Shown here in pieces: positions 1 to 10,793 of a DNA stretch of 64,000 nt; the stretch's first letter is position 1, and every line of letters starts with the position of its first letter. The notes below the pieces were generated by a model. The model was not told where the DNA came from. It did not search any database and was given only the letters and a program-made list of their open reading frames with translations. The position numbers and the translations under genes are program-made. Source of the DNA: Rhynchospora pubera (lineage: Eukaryota; Streptophyta; Magnoliopsida; Poales; Cyperaceae). Location of the stretch: positions 288,812,653-288,876,652 of the forward strand of contig CM051460.1 in assembly GCA_028095005.1 (NCBI GenBank). The letters run 5' to 3'.

Positions 1-1909
1 ACTTATCAGTGAATAGTGGTAGCAAACAGATGCCGCTGTGTTGGGATACAGATAATGACTAATGAATAAAAATGTTACTTATCATATTTTATCCATTTGT
101 TACTACTTAATAATATGCTGGTTCCTTTGAGATTCTTAATTACACAACAGATGTCGTAGGTACAGATTCGTTACTACCAAACTGGGTCATCAGAGATGTT
201 TGGCTCGACCTTACCACCTCAATCTGAGACTAGTCCTTTCCAGATCTTTGCTGGTGTTGATCTCTTTGTTCTGTTCAATATTGATCTTTTACTTTTTGAC
301 TGTCTTGCAATTAAGCCTTTTTTATTTTTTAAACAGAGAACATAAAGCTACTTTAGAAAGCTTGATGCCATTGGGATCTACTTTTCTGGTTACTAAGTTC
401 ACTCAAATAGAAAATAAAATATGCCATTTAGATTTATGGTACAACTGGACCAGCTATTGTGGCTTGGATCATCTAGTATTGTGTCTGTTTGTAATCTTTA
501 TGTAACAGTAATTTGCACCATTTTTCATAATATTTAACTAGCCGAATGAACTTAAGAGGCAGCTAATAGGAAGCTAGTCTTTACTTTGAAGGGACTTTCC
601 TTTACTTTTGTTGAAATTTTGTTGGTGGAATGCCCATTAAATCAATTAATATTGGTCAAATTTGGAGAGATTTTCATAAATCAATACTTAAATAGCACAA
701 CCTTCATATTATATTTCCTTTTCTGTTCAATTTTCAAGTTGATTGGAAATGTGGCATTCAAGCCAATGCCATACATTCAATACATGGTACTCAATTTTTG
801 TTCAATGTTCAGGCAGAACTGGAGAGCATGTAGCTTGTCCCATATGTTTCAATGTATGGTACTCAAGTTGGCCTTTTGATTTTAGGTGTTAGAGAATGTG
901 CTTGGCATAAACTTCACTGTCACTTTCAACATGGTGCTAACCAAGAGGTAAAGACAAGTATAAAAATTAGAAATGACAGTGAACCCTGTGTAATATTGTA
1001 GATGATATGCCATTCTCTGAAATAGTCCATAGATACAGGTTATTTTATTTTCTTTTGGTAAAAAAAATAGTTCATTCTTTGTCTCTCTGGCATCATCTTT
1101 CTCAGAATAGGGTATAAAAGCATAAGGTCGTGGCTTGCGGTTCGATGGTTCGAGTTTGAGGCCGCCATCTATAGTATGGGGGGGCACCTTCCCAGAGAAA
1201 TTTTGCCACTCTTTCCATGTCTGATCTCATCAGCTTCAAAGGGTTGCCATGGGGGACCAAGAAATTAGACAGCAAGTGGTGTTCAAATGTATGTGTTTTC
1301 CTATTCTATCTTTCATGTTGATTATCTTCATGACTTTACCTTGTAAGAACAAGGTCAGCTTTTTTATTTCTCTGTACCAGTTCACTAAAGGTATCATTTA
1401 GTTTTCTTTAACATCATTTTGTTTGCATATTTGAAACATATCTTTTGAAGAAAAGGTTAATGAAGCGGCGCAACTTAGAGATCAGATCTAACAGAAAGAA
1501 CTTGCTTGAAAAGGTGAAGATGTGCTAGACCACATAGAAGACATTTGATTTCATATTTATATATAAAATTTGTTTACTTATGTTGTAGCTTAATTTGATG
1601 CTTGACTAGAGAGTACAAGTTAGATTTTGAGTTGTAAAAGTTGCAGTTTACCTGCTTTTTGTATATTAGTAAATATTTGTAAATTTATCTTATACTGATG
1701 TTGTAGAATCATTGAATGATTTTGAGTTGATCGTTAATTAAATTTGAATTTGAATTATTACTATTTGAGTTGTTGTGGCTATGATATCATGATTAACTTT
1801 TAACTAAATAAAAATAATATTTATATTAATATTCAAATTTTTTATGCAAAATATTTATGCAGATAATTGTAGGCCACGTTTGATGTCCAAATTGGATAGG
1901 TCTTGTTGG
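1..1909. other. No confident gene; possible 3' end of a gene
   Basis: I see no coding region I can defend here. Only short open frames occur, and none shows a recognisable domain. At about 1440-1490 a short plus-strand stretch reads like the end of a UVR-type helix (EEKVNEAAQLRDQI, then a stop), so the left edge may hold the last exon of a gene lying mostly outside the window. This is a weak inference from fourteen residues. The remainder is AT-rich sequence without repeats that I can delimit. Confidence 0.25.
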
Positions 1910-2225
1910 CATTCGGTATGCAGATGCAATTGATCATTCTAGTTACATTCGGTATGCGGATGCAATTGATCATTCTAGTTGCATTCGGTATGCGGATGCA
2001 ATTGATCATTCTAGTTGCATTCGGTATGCGGATGCAATTGGTCATTATAGTTGCATCAGCCTTATGTCAATGCTACTGAAAAATCGATGCTAGTGCATCA
2101 TTAGCATCGAAGGCAGCTGCATCGGGTAGCAGCGGATGCGTAGGTCTGTAGCATCAAGAAACGGATGCAACTAACCTTCAATGGCATCAGAGCGAGGAAT
2201 GCAATCGTGCTAGTCTCCTGTAGTG
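1910..2225. mobile_element. CACTA transposon terminus with subterminal repeats
   Basis: The right end at 2225 reads, on the minus strand, CACTACAGGAGACTAGC, which has the form of a plant CACTA (En/Spm) terminal inverted repeat. Inside it are four tandem 36-bp units (starting at 1910, 1946, 1982 and 2018) with the core ATTCGGTATGCGGATGCAA, followed by scattered GATGC and GCATC motifs to about 2200. Such subterminal arrays are typical of CACTA ends, where transposase binds. No matching opposite terminus is visible to the left, so the element is truncated or extends out of the window. Confidence 0.5.
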
Positions 2226-2323
2226 ACTAAACATAACAGGATCAACACATGCAGTACGGACAAAGAATAGGTAATTTAACACATATACTCTTGAGACCAA
2301 ATCCTAAAACCAGTCATGACTCG

Positions 2324-2653
2324 TTAGTTAATCGGTGTGCCGCGTTTGCCTGATTTGCAACTGACGGGTGCATTGGGGATGTTACACAACTGCGGCAGCT
2401 CCATGGCACGGGTGGAGTTGATATCCATGGTCTTGAGCATGTAGGAATCCTTGTACTTGCACAAGCACTTGAAATCGGCATCCTGCAATGCAGCACAGCA
2501 AGCTTTAGTCGGCCCGTCGGTTGGGTTGTCGTTCTGTATGCAAGGTTTGCATTCCATGAGGCCATCATTGCTTACATTGCAAATCCCATGAACTCCTTCT
2601 AGAACAAGGAGGAATGCAACCATAGCCACAAAGACAATTCTTAGCTTCTCCAT
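2324..2653 (-). CDS. DIR1-like lipid transfer protein
   Basis: This is a single-exon gene for a 109-residue secreted protein of the nsLTP/DIR1 family, which binds lipids in a small helical cavity. Residues 1-23 form a signal peptide with a hydrophobic core (VFVAMVAFLLVL). The eight-cysteine pattern is present: C25, C35, C52-C53, C63-L-C65, C90 and C99. NECKP-like, ACCAALQDADFKCLC and LCNIPNAP blocks match the DIR1 branch, whose Arabidopsis member carries a systemic-acquired-resistance signal. A ninth cysteine (C38) is extra to the pattern. The start is the only methionine before the signal peptide. A TATA-like element lies about 85 bp upstream. Family assignment is firm; a DIR1-equivalent function is inferred. 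Confidence 0.9.
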   Translation of the reverse strand: MEKLRIVFVAMVAFLLVLEGVHGICNVSNDGLMECKPCIQNDNPTDGPTKACCAALQDADFKCLCKYKDSYMLKTMDINSTRAMELPQLCNIPNAPVSCKSGKRGTPIN

Positions 2654-2737
2654 TGATTATTTTTTTTGTGAGCTAGCTGGTTAGTTTTGTTTGTTTGTAA
2701 CTTGTTTGCGTGGTACGTAGTGGCCCTTAAGCTTGGG

Positions 2738-2745
2738 TATAAATA
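2738..2745 (-). promoter_or_regulatory. TATA-like box of the LTP gene
   Basis: Read on the minus strand this is CTATTTATACC, a TATA-type element about 85 bp upstream of the LTP start codon. That would leave a 5' leader of roughly 50-60 nt. The assignment rests on position and sequence only. Confidence 0.5.
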
Positions 2746-3242
2746 GGGAAAAATTCTGGGAGCCCGTGAGTCGGTTTTGTCACCATTGGAGAGGTCACGG
2801 GCTGAGCTAATTGGGTATAGCGCTTTATTTATTATTTTTTTGTTAATATTTAATATTTAATGTTTAATAATTTACTAGTCTTATTAGTTATTACTTTCTA
2901 AGTTCGCCTGTAGAGATTTGAGATTTAAAAAGGAAAGGAAAAAAAAAAGGTAAGTTGATTAGTGTATTCAAGAGATTTGGCAGGGCATTAATTGGTAGAA
3001 TGTTGCACAATATTGATTTTAATTTTTTTTAATGTAATTGCATTATATTGATGATCTTATGTGGAAGGGAGTAGGCATTTTTGTAATGTGAATCATTTAT
3101 TATGCAGTATAATGTGAAACATTTTATTATCTAGTAATAATAGTATAATGCGAATCATATTCTTGTTTGGATGGATGAGAATAAGACATTTTCGGAAGAG
3201 GCTAATTTTCGAAAGAAAAATTCATCCAAATAATTTTTTTCT
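2746..3242. other. Intergenic, AT-rich, nothing recognised
   Basis: This holds the upstream region of the LTP gene and AT-rich intergenic DNA. No gene or clear repeat boundary is visible. Confidence 0.5.
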
Positions 3243-3442
3243 TTCCAGAACAATGTTTTCAAAACCGTACCGGCACCCTTACCGGCCAGATGATGGAAAT
3301 CCGGTATTTTCTGGTATTTTCCGAAATTTTCCGGTTTTTCCTCTCACAATACCGAATACCGCCGTTTCGGTCACCATTCCGGTTCCCGGTATTACCGGAA
3401 ATTTCCGGTATCCGGTACGGTTTTGAAAACATTGTTCCGGAA
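3243..3442. repeat. Foldback MITE with CCGGTA-rich interior
   Basis: About 30 bp at the left end (TTCCAGAACAATG, continuing through AAAACCGTACCGG) are repeated inverted at the right end with one mismatch. The interior is dense in CCGGTA, CCGGAA and TTTCCGG words that also pair across the centre. The element is short (200 bp) and has no coding capacity, so it is a foldback or MITE. I could not read a convincing target-site duplication, so the superfamily is left open. The open frames across it on both strands are by-products of the palindrome. Confidence 0.65.
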
Positions 3443-4442
3443 TAACACTTTTTCTAATTTTAATTTTCAATTTTAATTCATCTGTTTCATTTTCTTCTCA
3501 ACACACCATCCAAACAATATTTGTTCTTCCTGGAATAATACTCTTTTCATTCTTCTTCTCGAAATAATGTTTTTCTATTTTTCTTCTAAAAAATTTCTAC
3601 CTTTTTTATTCCCAACCATTCAAAAAAGGCCATTGTTATTCAGGCTCCGTTTGGATGCGTTGAGAATAAAGTAGGAAGAAGGAAGAAGGGAAGAAATTTA
3701 TTGGGAATGGGTAAATTTATTGGGAAGTGTGTAACTTTTGTGAAGAGTTTGGATGGTTAGAAATAAATTTATTGGTAAAAAGTGATTATTAGCATTAGTA
3801 ATTAGCATTACAATGTAACGACCATAATTTTGGACAGCGTGCTTGCAATCTAGTTACTGTGGGTATGGTATGGAGCTCAGAGACGATTTTCATCTTCAGA
3901 ATTCAATGTTCTATTAAAATTCATTATATTTTTTCTCCTTAAATATACGATAAAATTCACATTTGAGGTTTATGTTGAGCTATCAGGGTTTTATAAAATT
4001 ATTTAAATATATAGCAGACGGTACGAAGTTTATAGCACCATACTAGTTGGTAGACTGCTATGTTGCGTAAAGAAAATTTTTTTTTTGTCTGTGCCACCCA
4101 AAAGTAAAATTCTATGTTTTTGCCAACCAAAAATTCAAATTTTTTTATTAATTGCCACTTTGTCCTTTTTTATAATATAATAAATAACATTTAAATAATA
4201 GAAATGAAATTTTCTGACCATTTTATCCTTAGTCGATCAGAAACCAGTCGATTAACACCCGATTGAATTCATTCCCAATCGATCTCTCATTTGTCCTCTC
4301 TCTCGCACAAACCACACGAGCGAAGTAAACCCATGAAGCCTTCCTCCACTGCACGATCTCTTCTCTTCCTCTAGTCGAAAAATTCTTCTCTCTCAGTCGC
4401 ATGATCTCTTCTCTTCGTCCACTTCATCTTGCCCCTCACTGT
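3443..4442. other. Intergenic; degenerate MITE copy inside
   Basis: No gene is seen. At about 3650-3790 there is a decayed relative of the GGGTGCGTTTGGAT MITE (TCCGTTTGGATGCG, then GGAAGAAGG runs and TTGTGAAGAGTTTGGAT). The stretch 4260-4440 is rich in CT and TC. Confidence 0.4.
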
Positions 4443-4599
4443 GGGTGCGTTTGGATAGGTGTGGGAAGAAGAGAAGAAGGGAAGAAGTGGGAAGAAGTAT
4501 TGGGAAGTGTGTAATTTTGTGAAGAGTTTAGATTGTTTATAATTTTTTTTCTTCCCATCTTCCTTCTTTTTCTTCTTCTTCTCTCATCCAAACGCACCC
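4443..4599. mobile_element. MITE with GGGTGCGTTTGGAT ends, copy 1
   Basis: This 157-bp element starts GGGTGCGTTTGGAT and ends with the inverse (ATCCAAACGCACCC). It is flanked by the 3-bp direct repeat TGT (4440-4442 and 4600-4602). Inside are purine-rich GGAAGAAG runs at one end and their TTCTTCC complement at the other. Two further copies lie at 27624 and 33186. A 3-bp duplication fits PIF/Harbinger or CACTA-type transposition; I cannot decide between them. Confidence 0.8.
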
Positions 4600-6249
4600 T
4601 GTAGGTTCTAAAAGCCTCTCTTCTCTAAACCCAACCTCCGTCTATTTGTCCATCACCCGCCGTTTGAGCTATTAGAGGGTGGTAACTGACTTGTCTCTCT
4701 TATCCTTCTTTACTTTAAATTTTCCTCTATTTGTTTGTTTCAAATTTTTAATTTTCAAAATTTTCTTTTCATTGAGTATTTGATCGTTTTGTTATAATTT
4801 CAATCGAAATATAGTTGCAATTAATCAAATTAATTAATTAACTAAACCAAATATGGACGGTTTTTTGGATGATATCATACCGGGTGAAATTTAGTTTGTT
4901 GTAATTTATTGCATGCGGACAAACGTCGAAACAATGAGAAAGTACATTCATTTTTCCACTTACAATTCCAGTACTTGTATATCGTCTCTCTTATATTAAA
5001 ATGATTAAAGGTGCCCAAGCTACCAAGCATGTGGTCTCAAACGAAATCCGTGATTATGTAGTTCCAAAAAAAAAAAAAAAAAAACAGTTATATTCCCCTC
5101 CTGTCAACTCTCTTTCTCCCAAGGTTGTGAGCCTTGGATTTATGCACGAAATTCAACGCAAGGCGACGCATATAATAGAGATTAGGCTTACTTCAATCTG
5201 AACTTAATCTATGGATGCCAACGGGGATTTTGGCTCCTTGTTAATTTATTTTATCTGACATGCTATTTGCTAAATTAATCGGGGGCATATCCTGTTTTGC
5301 CTGACCTTGATCTTCTGCGGTAAATACATATATAATAGTGTTTCGTCTCAACTTCTTGTTAAAAATAAATAAATAAATAAAGAGAGACTGTCTCAGAATG
5401 TGACAAGTCAGTAGTCACTGCCTCATTGACCACAGTTTAGACGGTAGAGGGTCCCACGTTAAAAGCAGTAAAATGCCACATATTGACGACTTCTATAAAG
5501 GAAACATAAATTCAACCTACAATTCTGTGGTCGCACACTCGGACGGTCGGACCTCAGCATCACTATTAGGATTATTATTGGTTTGTGTCTATTTTTGAGA
5601 GTATGTTCAATGACTGTGCATTTTAAATGAAGATGAGGTTAGGCCAGTTTGTCATTGCAAGTGGTGCCTCACGTGGTGGAGAATTTTTCGTGTAGGGAAA
5701 AAATAAAATCAAAATTAATATTTGAAGATTTAATTTTTAAAACTCTAGTCAGGAAATATTGACTTTCAAAGTATGATTTAATCTTAGAGAAATACATCGT
5801 TAACAAACTATATATAACCAGACTCTATCATTCATTTTTTTTTTAAAGTTGGATATTCAGTGTTTGATATTAATTACTGTTGTTTCAAACTTTGTCAATT
5901 CCATTTTCCAATTGCAGGTTTTGATTTTCCTTTTAACAACCACATAATTAATGTGAATTAAAATTTAATTTAATTTTCATATATATTTAAAATGTGTTTA
6001 TTTTTTATTTTGATACTCAATATTTTTCTTTTATTTTCGTAGATTGTTGGTCAATTTCATCATGTGTTATGAATTTTTTTAATTTTAATTTAATTGTATT
6101 TTTTTTCTCTTTAACTAGAAGTTTTATCGAAAACAAAAATATTAGTTTAAATTTCATTATTTTATTTTAGTTTGTAATTTCTTTTAATTATAAACTGTTA
6201 TTTAATTTTTTTAAAGGGAAAGACAAAACTAGAAATGAAAAAAAATGAA
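4600..6249. other. Intergenic, no gene seen
   Basis: This is AT-rich DNA with a poly-A run (about 5066-5083) and an (AATA)n stretch near 5365. No reading frame or repeat unit in it could be supported. Confidence 0.5.
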
Positions 6250-6465
6250 ATTGTAACGGGTTTTAACTAATACCCATTACAAAATGGTACAGAAATGCAA
6301 CGGATTTTAGTTAATATCCGTTATAGTTTAAAATTTTTTTAAAACGCGGTCAAAATTGTAACAGGTTTTAACTAATACCGTTACAAGATGGTACATAATT
6401 GCAACGAGTTTTAGCTAATATCGGTTACAGTTTTGTATTTTTTTTTTAAATGTGGGATAATTTTC
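6250..6465 (+). repeat. Two tandem copies of a ~105-bp unit
   Basis: The unit begins ATTGTAACGGGTTTTAACTA, runs through AATGGTACAGAAATGCAACG, and is repeated once with about 10 percent change starting near 6355. Each copy contains two small inverted pairs (GTAACGGGT with ACCCATTAC; GCAACGG with CCGTTA). This resembles the subterminal repeats of a DNA transposon, but no terminus was identified. Confidence 0.5.
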
Positions 6466-6734
6466 CTCCTCTTCCTTTTCTTTTTCGACGAATCCGAAAT
6501 AATTTCTTAGTTCCGATTTGCTCTCTTCTCTTTATCAAGAGAAAAATCTAGCCCCCTCTCGAGCTCACACTCTTCTTTCTCTCTTCGACAATCACAACTC
6601 CTTTTCTTGCTCCCCCTCTCCTAGTGGTTGACAGCGACTTGACTCTCTATCTCTTTTCTCTCTTAGTGGTCGAAGCACCTCGACTCTCTCTCTCACTCTC
6701 TATCTCTCTTTCACTCGCGGTGCCCGAAGCACCT

Positions 6735-7046
6735 CTGACTCTCTCTAATTGATATTTATCAATTTTTATTGATATTTGTTTCCATAATTAGTCTGATTTT
6801 AAATTATTTTTTTCTTATAGTTTATTTTCTTTTTTGGTACAACGTAAGAAGGGTATTTTGGGAACATTTCAAAATAATGGTAGATTTGAGAGTGGCATAT
6901 GTATAATTTATACTACATTTTTGGAGAAAATAATGACATAAAACTAATTTTAACGATTTTATAGTGGCAAATATCTAATTATCAATTTAACAATGGCGTT
7001 TCTCTAATTAAAAAGTTTTCCCAGTGGCATAAATCTAATTTTTCCT
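6735..7046 (+). repeat. Dispersed repeat, forward copy
   Basis: This is a roughly 300-bp AT-rich repeat. It contains ATTGATATTTGTTTCCATAA, AGAAGGGTATTTTGGGAAC, GATTTGAGAGTGGCATAT and AGTGGCATAAATCTAATTT. The same words occur in inverted order at 8186-8480, and more distantly near 9405-9720. It has no coding capacity, and its class is unknown. Confidence 0.6.
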
Positions 7047-7115
7047 TTTTGCTCCAAATTAAGAATTCTCTAATAAAATATGAGATTTCATCATTTTAAC
7101 CAAGTCAAAATCAAT

Positions 7116-7520
7116 AGAGATGGGCTAAAATCAGTCGCGACTGACGAATGGACCATCAGCTGCGATTACATCTCAAATTTTGAGATTCTAATGGCTAATC
7201 TGAACCATTCAATATGTTCTCCATATTGAAATCTCATTATAAACCAAATTTTTCATTTTTATGATTTTATTTATTATTTCTTTTAGATTTTTAAAAATCA
7301 TAGTTATTCAAGGGTCCATAATTGTTTAGATTAAGAATTTTGTAAAATACTAAACAAATACTTAAAAAATTCAGAAAAATATAAAATTTTGTCTCCAATG
7401 AGATTTCAATATGGAGAACACATTGAACGGTTCGGATCGACTATTAGAATCTCAAAAATTGAGATTTGATCGTAGCTGACGGTTTCATCCGTCAGTCGCG
7501 ACTGATTTTAGCCTATCTCT
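7116..7520. repeat. Foldback MITE of the modular family (copy a)
   Basis: The long inverted arms begin AGAGATGGGCTAAAATCAGT on the left; the right arm is its complement (ACTGATTTTAGCCTATCTCT). The inner part carries the family core: an AACCATTCAA/TTGAACGGTT pair, CATATTGAAATCTC, GAGATTTCAATATGGAGAAC, and a central TTTTTAAAAATCA region. Each arm contains its own palindrome (AGTCGCGACT). Related copies with different outer arms lie at 8690, 9013, 15061, 15431, 19400, 19800, 53209 and 61697. Confidence 0.75.
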
Positions 7521-7698
7521 TCTAATTAATTACAAGAATTACCACTCTTTTATCATATTCAGTAATTTTACTAGACTCTTCAACTCCATAAATATACTTA
7601 ATTAAGTACAATCTAAGATGTCTGTAATATTATGAACCATTATCTCATCTAAAATTTCAAAATACGATCATTGAACTTATTATAATTAAATTTAATTT

Positions 7699-8948
7699 TC
7701 AACACGAGCCTCCTGATTCCTGAATTTTCTTTACATTTTCCTTCTTACAATGCACTGCAATTGCCGGTGCTTCTTGCACAAAGGGCTGTGCTGTCGAGTT
7801 TTCAGCATTATCTGCTTTAGAAGAAAGCATGTCGATCCTTGCTTGCACGACCCTGATTTGTTTCTCAGCCACCCAAAGGATACCTTCGGCTTCCTCCGGA
7901 CTGATTTCATTCATGGCACGTGCACCGGCCATGTATTCATGCATTAATATTTCCAACTCAAGTTCACGGTTCTCCAGCTCCAGCTTTATGAGCTGCTCCT
8001 GCGCCTTTCTTGTTTGTTGTTGCATCATCTCTTCGGGGTTTGTTGTTTTTGCAGATCTTCTTTTACTAGGCATGCCATTGAATCCGTGTAAGAGTTCAAT
8101 GGCCTCCTGCTCCGATGGTAACACCTCGTACCTTCGAATACAGAGTTTTTTTTTTTTTTTAAGTAGTGGACACAATACAATTATATTAAATTTATGAAAA
8201 AATTAGATTCATGTCACTGCCAAAATTTATTAATTAGAGAAATGGCACTGCTAAATTGATAATTTGAGATTTGCCATGTAATTTTTAAAATTAGTTTTAT
8301 GTCATTATTTTTTCCAAAAATATAGTAAATTATAAATATGTCACTCTCAAATCTATTACTATTTTGAAATATTGCCAAACTACCCTCCTTACTTTGTATA
8401 AAAAGGTAAATAAATTAGAAGAAAGAAATAATATAAAATTAGACTAATTATGGAAACAAATATCAATAAAAATTGACGAATTTAAATTCAGATTATGTGC
8501 ATCAAAGCATTTATATGTAAAGTTATAATTTGGCTCTTATTGTGAACATATGATCAATGCAAGTATATATTTTTTGTTATAAAATTTCATTCGGTACCAA
8601 AAATAGTAGGTATATATATAATATTTCACCAAACATTTAAATATATGAATGATTTATAAACAATAGTAGGTATTTATACACATTTAAGTATTTTTTTTTG
8701 AAATTTTAGAAAAATCGTTAATTTAATTAGTTATGAACCGTTAAAAAAGAAGCAGTTTTTAAAAAATCAGAAAAAAATACTTAAAAATTTTTAAAAAATA
8801 TATAAAATTTGGTCTGCATGGAGATTTCAATAAGGAGATCATATTGAATAGTTTGGATGAGTCATTTTAAACTATATCTAGGTGTTTTGATCGCAACTCA
8901 ACGACTTTTTGATGAGTTGCAATTCACCTAGCAAAACTATATATATAC

Positions 8949-9015
<67 letters not shown>

Positions 9016-10793
9016 GATTGCTAAAATGCTATGCATAGCATGGATGGCCTTCGTGCTACGAATTCGTTCTTGCAATTCATGCTTGAAACATCTGATCCAA
9101 ACCGTTCATTATCTTCTACAAATTCAAATCTCATTAAAAATCAAATTTTATATATTTTTTTATTTTTTTACTATTTTTATCAGATTTTTGAAAATCATTG
9201 TTATTGAAGGGTCCAAAAATTATTAGATTAAGTATTTTAAAAAATCCGAGAAAAATAGTAAAAAAATTTTAAAAAAATGTAAAATTTGGTTTCTAATGAG
9301 ACTTCAATATGAAGAAGATAATGAACGGTTTGGATCGGTTGTTTGAAGCATGAAATGCAAGAACGAATCCGTAGCGCGAATGTCATCCATGATATGCCAC
9401 TACAAAATTGCAAAAGCTTTGTTTTATGCTATTTTAATTTGCTATGGCATAAATCTAATTTTCATAGTTTTACGGTGGAATAAAACTCATTTTTATTAAT
9501 TTGTAGTGGCATCAATCTAATTTGTTATTTAGTGATGGTAGTTTTCTAGTTTTAAATTTTTCTAGCGATATATTTGAAAGAGTAAAATTGTCATTTCAAT
9601 AAGCCAATGGCATAAACTTAAATTTTTACTATTTTACGGTGGCATAAAAATAATTTGTCATTTAGTGATGATATTTTTTAATTTTAATTTTTAACAGTGG
9701 CATAAACCAAATTAACCTTAAATTTATTATTAAAAAATATTAAAACATATAATATTTTTAATAAAAGTAGTTAATCTTTAACCCTAATTACTAGTACGGT
9801 CAATCTGTATCCTGTGATATTTTTAAGAACTATAGTGGAGTGCTTCCATCATTGACCGTCCAAGCAATGATGGATGTACCATGATTAATATCGAAATTTG
9901 TGTGATCTGTTAATCTTAACCATCGAAATTAGATCAAACAGTCATGAATAAATGTACTGCACTGCAGTTTTAAAAAAGAACTGCAGAGGATATCAGTCCC
10001 TGGTATGGTAGCGTCAATTTATATTGTTTTTATAACAAATTATATTTATAAATAATTTTTATTGTCATCAAATCTTATTTTGATCAGCTCGATACATATA
10101 CATGCTCTCACCATAACCATAACTTTAGAGCTGTCAATAGTCATCTGTTTCGCACGTTTCCAGAACGTTCCGTCCGGAATGGAACGGAAATGAAAGAGTT
10201 TTTTGTTACGTTTCAGCACACAGAACGAAAATAGAATTACGATATATTGATTCGCGGAACGTTGAAATGAGAAATTTTAGTGTAAAATTAACGCGGAACA
10301 GCCGATGAAACGAAATTTCTGTGGAACGAAAATAAAACATCATTTTGATTTTGTCACCTGAAACGGAACGAAAACGGAACAGGTCATTTCCGTTCCTTCT
10401 TCCGCGTTTGACAGCTCTTCATATCTGTATTGTATTTTCATTAATCTTTTGCTGTGATTCTTTGAAGCCCACCAACAGATCCGAACAAAAATAAGTGGCG
10501 GACCCGATTTGCGAACCCATGCACTGAGGCATTTTAGTTTCAAGGTAGGCACCAAACCTTAAAACAGTCTATTGAACATGATTTAATAAATAAATACATA
10601 AATAAATAGCGTAGGCAAGTGCTTACCCGTACCTTTGCTCGTAAGGGTTGTCGATTATGACGCACGTCCTGACATCGCAAAGTGTTGAAAGCTCACTGGC
10701 CTTTTTAAAAATGTTTTCCTTCCTCTGTTTGAATGTGGCACGACGCCTTGAATCCTTCGCTATGAATTCGATATTTGTCTTTTGCTTTCCCAT
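7699..10793 (-). CDS. Type I (M-gamma, AGL80-like) MADS-box factor
   Basis: This encodes a predicted 197-residue nuclear DNA-binding protein in two exons. Exon 1 (10793-10633) encodes residues 1-53, a MADS domain beginning MGKQKTNIEFIAKDSRRR with the FKQRKENIFKKASELSTLCD core. Exon 2 (8131-7699) resumes at YEVLPSEQEA, which is where AGL80-type proteins have EVWPS. It then gives a charged helical region (about residues 89-159; KLELENRELELEI) and a short tail. Splicing AG|GTACGG to GAAG|GTACG keeps the frame exactly; a second possible donor (GG|GTAAGC) would add two residues. M-gamma genes are normally intronless, and this 2501-bp intron is full of MITEs. A (TA)n stretch about 100 bp upstream could serve as the TATA element. 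In Arabidopsis the family acts in female gametophyte and endosperm; function here is inferred. Confidence 0.85.
8186..8480 (-). repeat. Dispersed repeat, inverted copy in MADS intron
   Basis: This is the inverted counterpart of the repeat at 6735-7046. It reads AAATTAGATTCATGTCACTG through CATGTAATTTTTAAAATTAG to TTATGGAAACAAATATCAAT. Together the two copies flank the foldback at 7116 and exon 2 of the MADS gene. Confidence 0.6.
8690..8935. repeat. Truncated foldback MITE (copy b)
   Basis: Only the right half of the modular foldback family is clear: AAATTTGGTCTGCATGGAG, TTTCAATAAGGAGATCATAT and TAGTTTGGATGAGTCATTT. It ends in an arm that contains its own hairpin (GCAACTCA ... TGAGTTGC). It lies in the MADS intron. 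Confidence 0.55.
8950..9012. repeat. (CT)n(TA)n microsatellite
   Basis: This is a compound simple repeat, about 14 CT units followed by about 17 TA units, at the edge of the foldback element at 9013. Confidence 0.95.
9013..9402. repeat. Foldback MITE (copy c) in MADS intron
   Basis: The left arm is GCTATGCATAGCATGGATGG followed by GAATTCGTTCTTGCA. The right arm is the approximate complement, ending TGTCATCCATGATATGCC. The core (GATCCAAACCGTTCATTATC; GATAATGAACGGTTTGGATC) matches the rest of the modular foldback family. Confidence 0.7.
9405..9720. repeat. Degenerate relative of the 6735 repeat
   Basis: It contains repeated phrases of the type AGTGGCATAAATCTAATTT and TTTAGTGATGGTAGTTTTC, which occur in the repeats at 6735 and 8186. 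The boundaries are uncertain. Confidence 0.4.
10127..10418. repeat. Foldback MITE with AGAGCTGTCAA ends
   Basis: The left end AGAGCTGTCAATAG is matched inverted at the right end (TTTGACAGCTCT). Inside, GGAACG and CGTTCC words pair across the element (GAACGTTCCGTCCGGAATGG on the left; GGAACGAAAACGGAAC and TTCCGTTCCTTC on the right). It is non-coding and lies in the MADS intron. I could not confirm a target-site duplication. Confidence 0.6.

Noticed and set aside
1100..1190. SINE-like B box (GGTTCGATGGTTCGAG).
   Set aside because: No A box at the right distance and no tail or target duplication.
3148..3470. Overlapping frames of 92 and 63 codons.
   Set aside because: They lie across a foldback MITE and arise from its palindromic CCGG-rich interior.
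8127..8134. Certainty that the CGTACCTT pair is a transposon target duplication.
   Set aside because: Not fully accepted: the AG|G part is expected at splice junctions and no terminal inverted repeats flank it, so it is reported only as a hypothesis.
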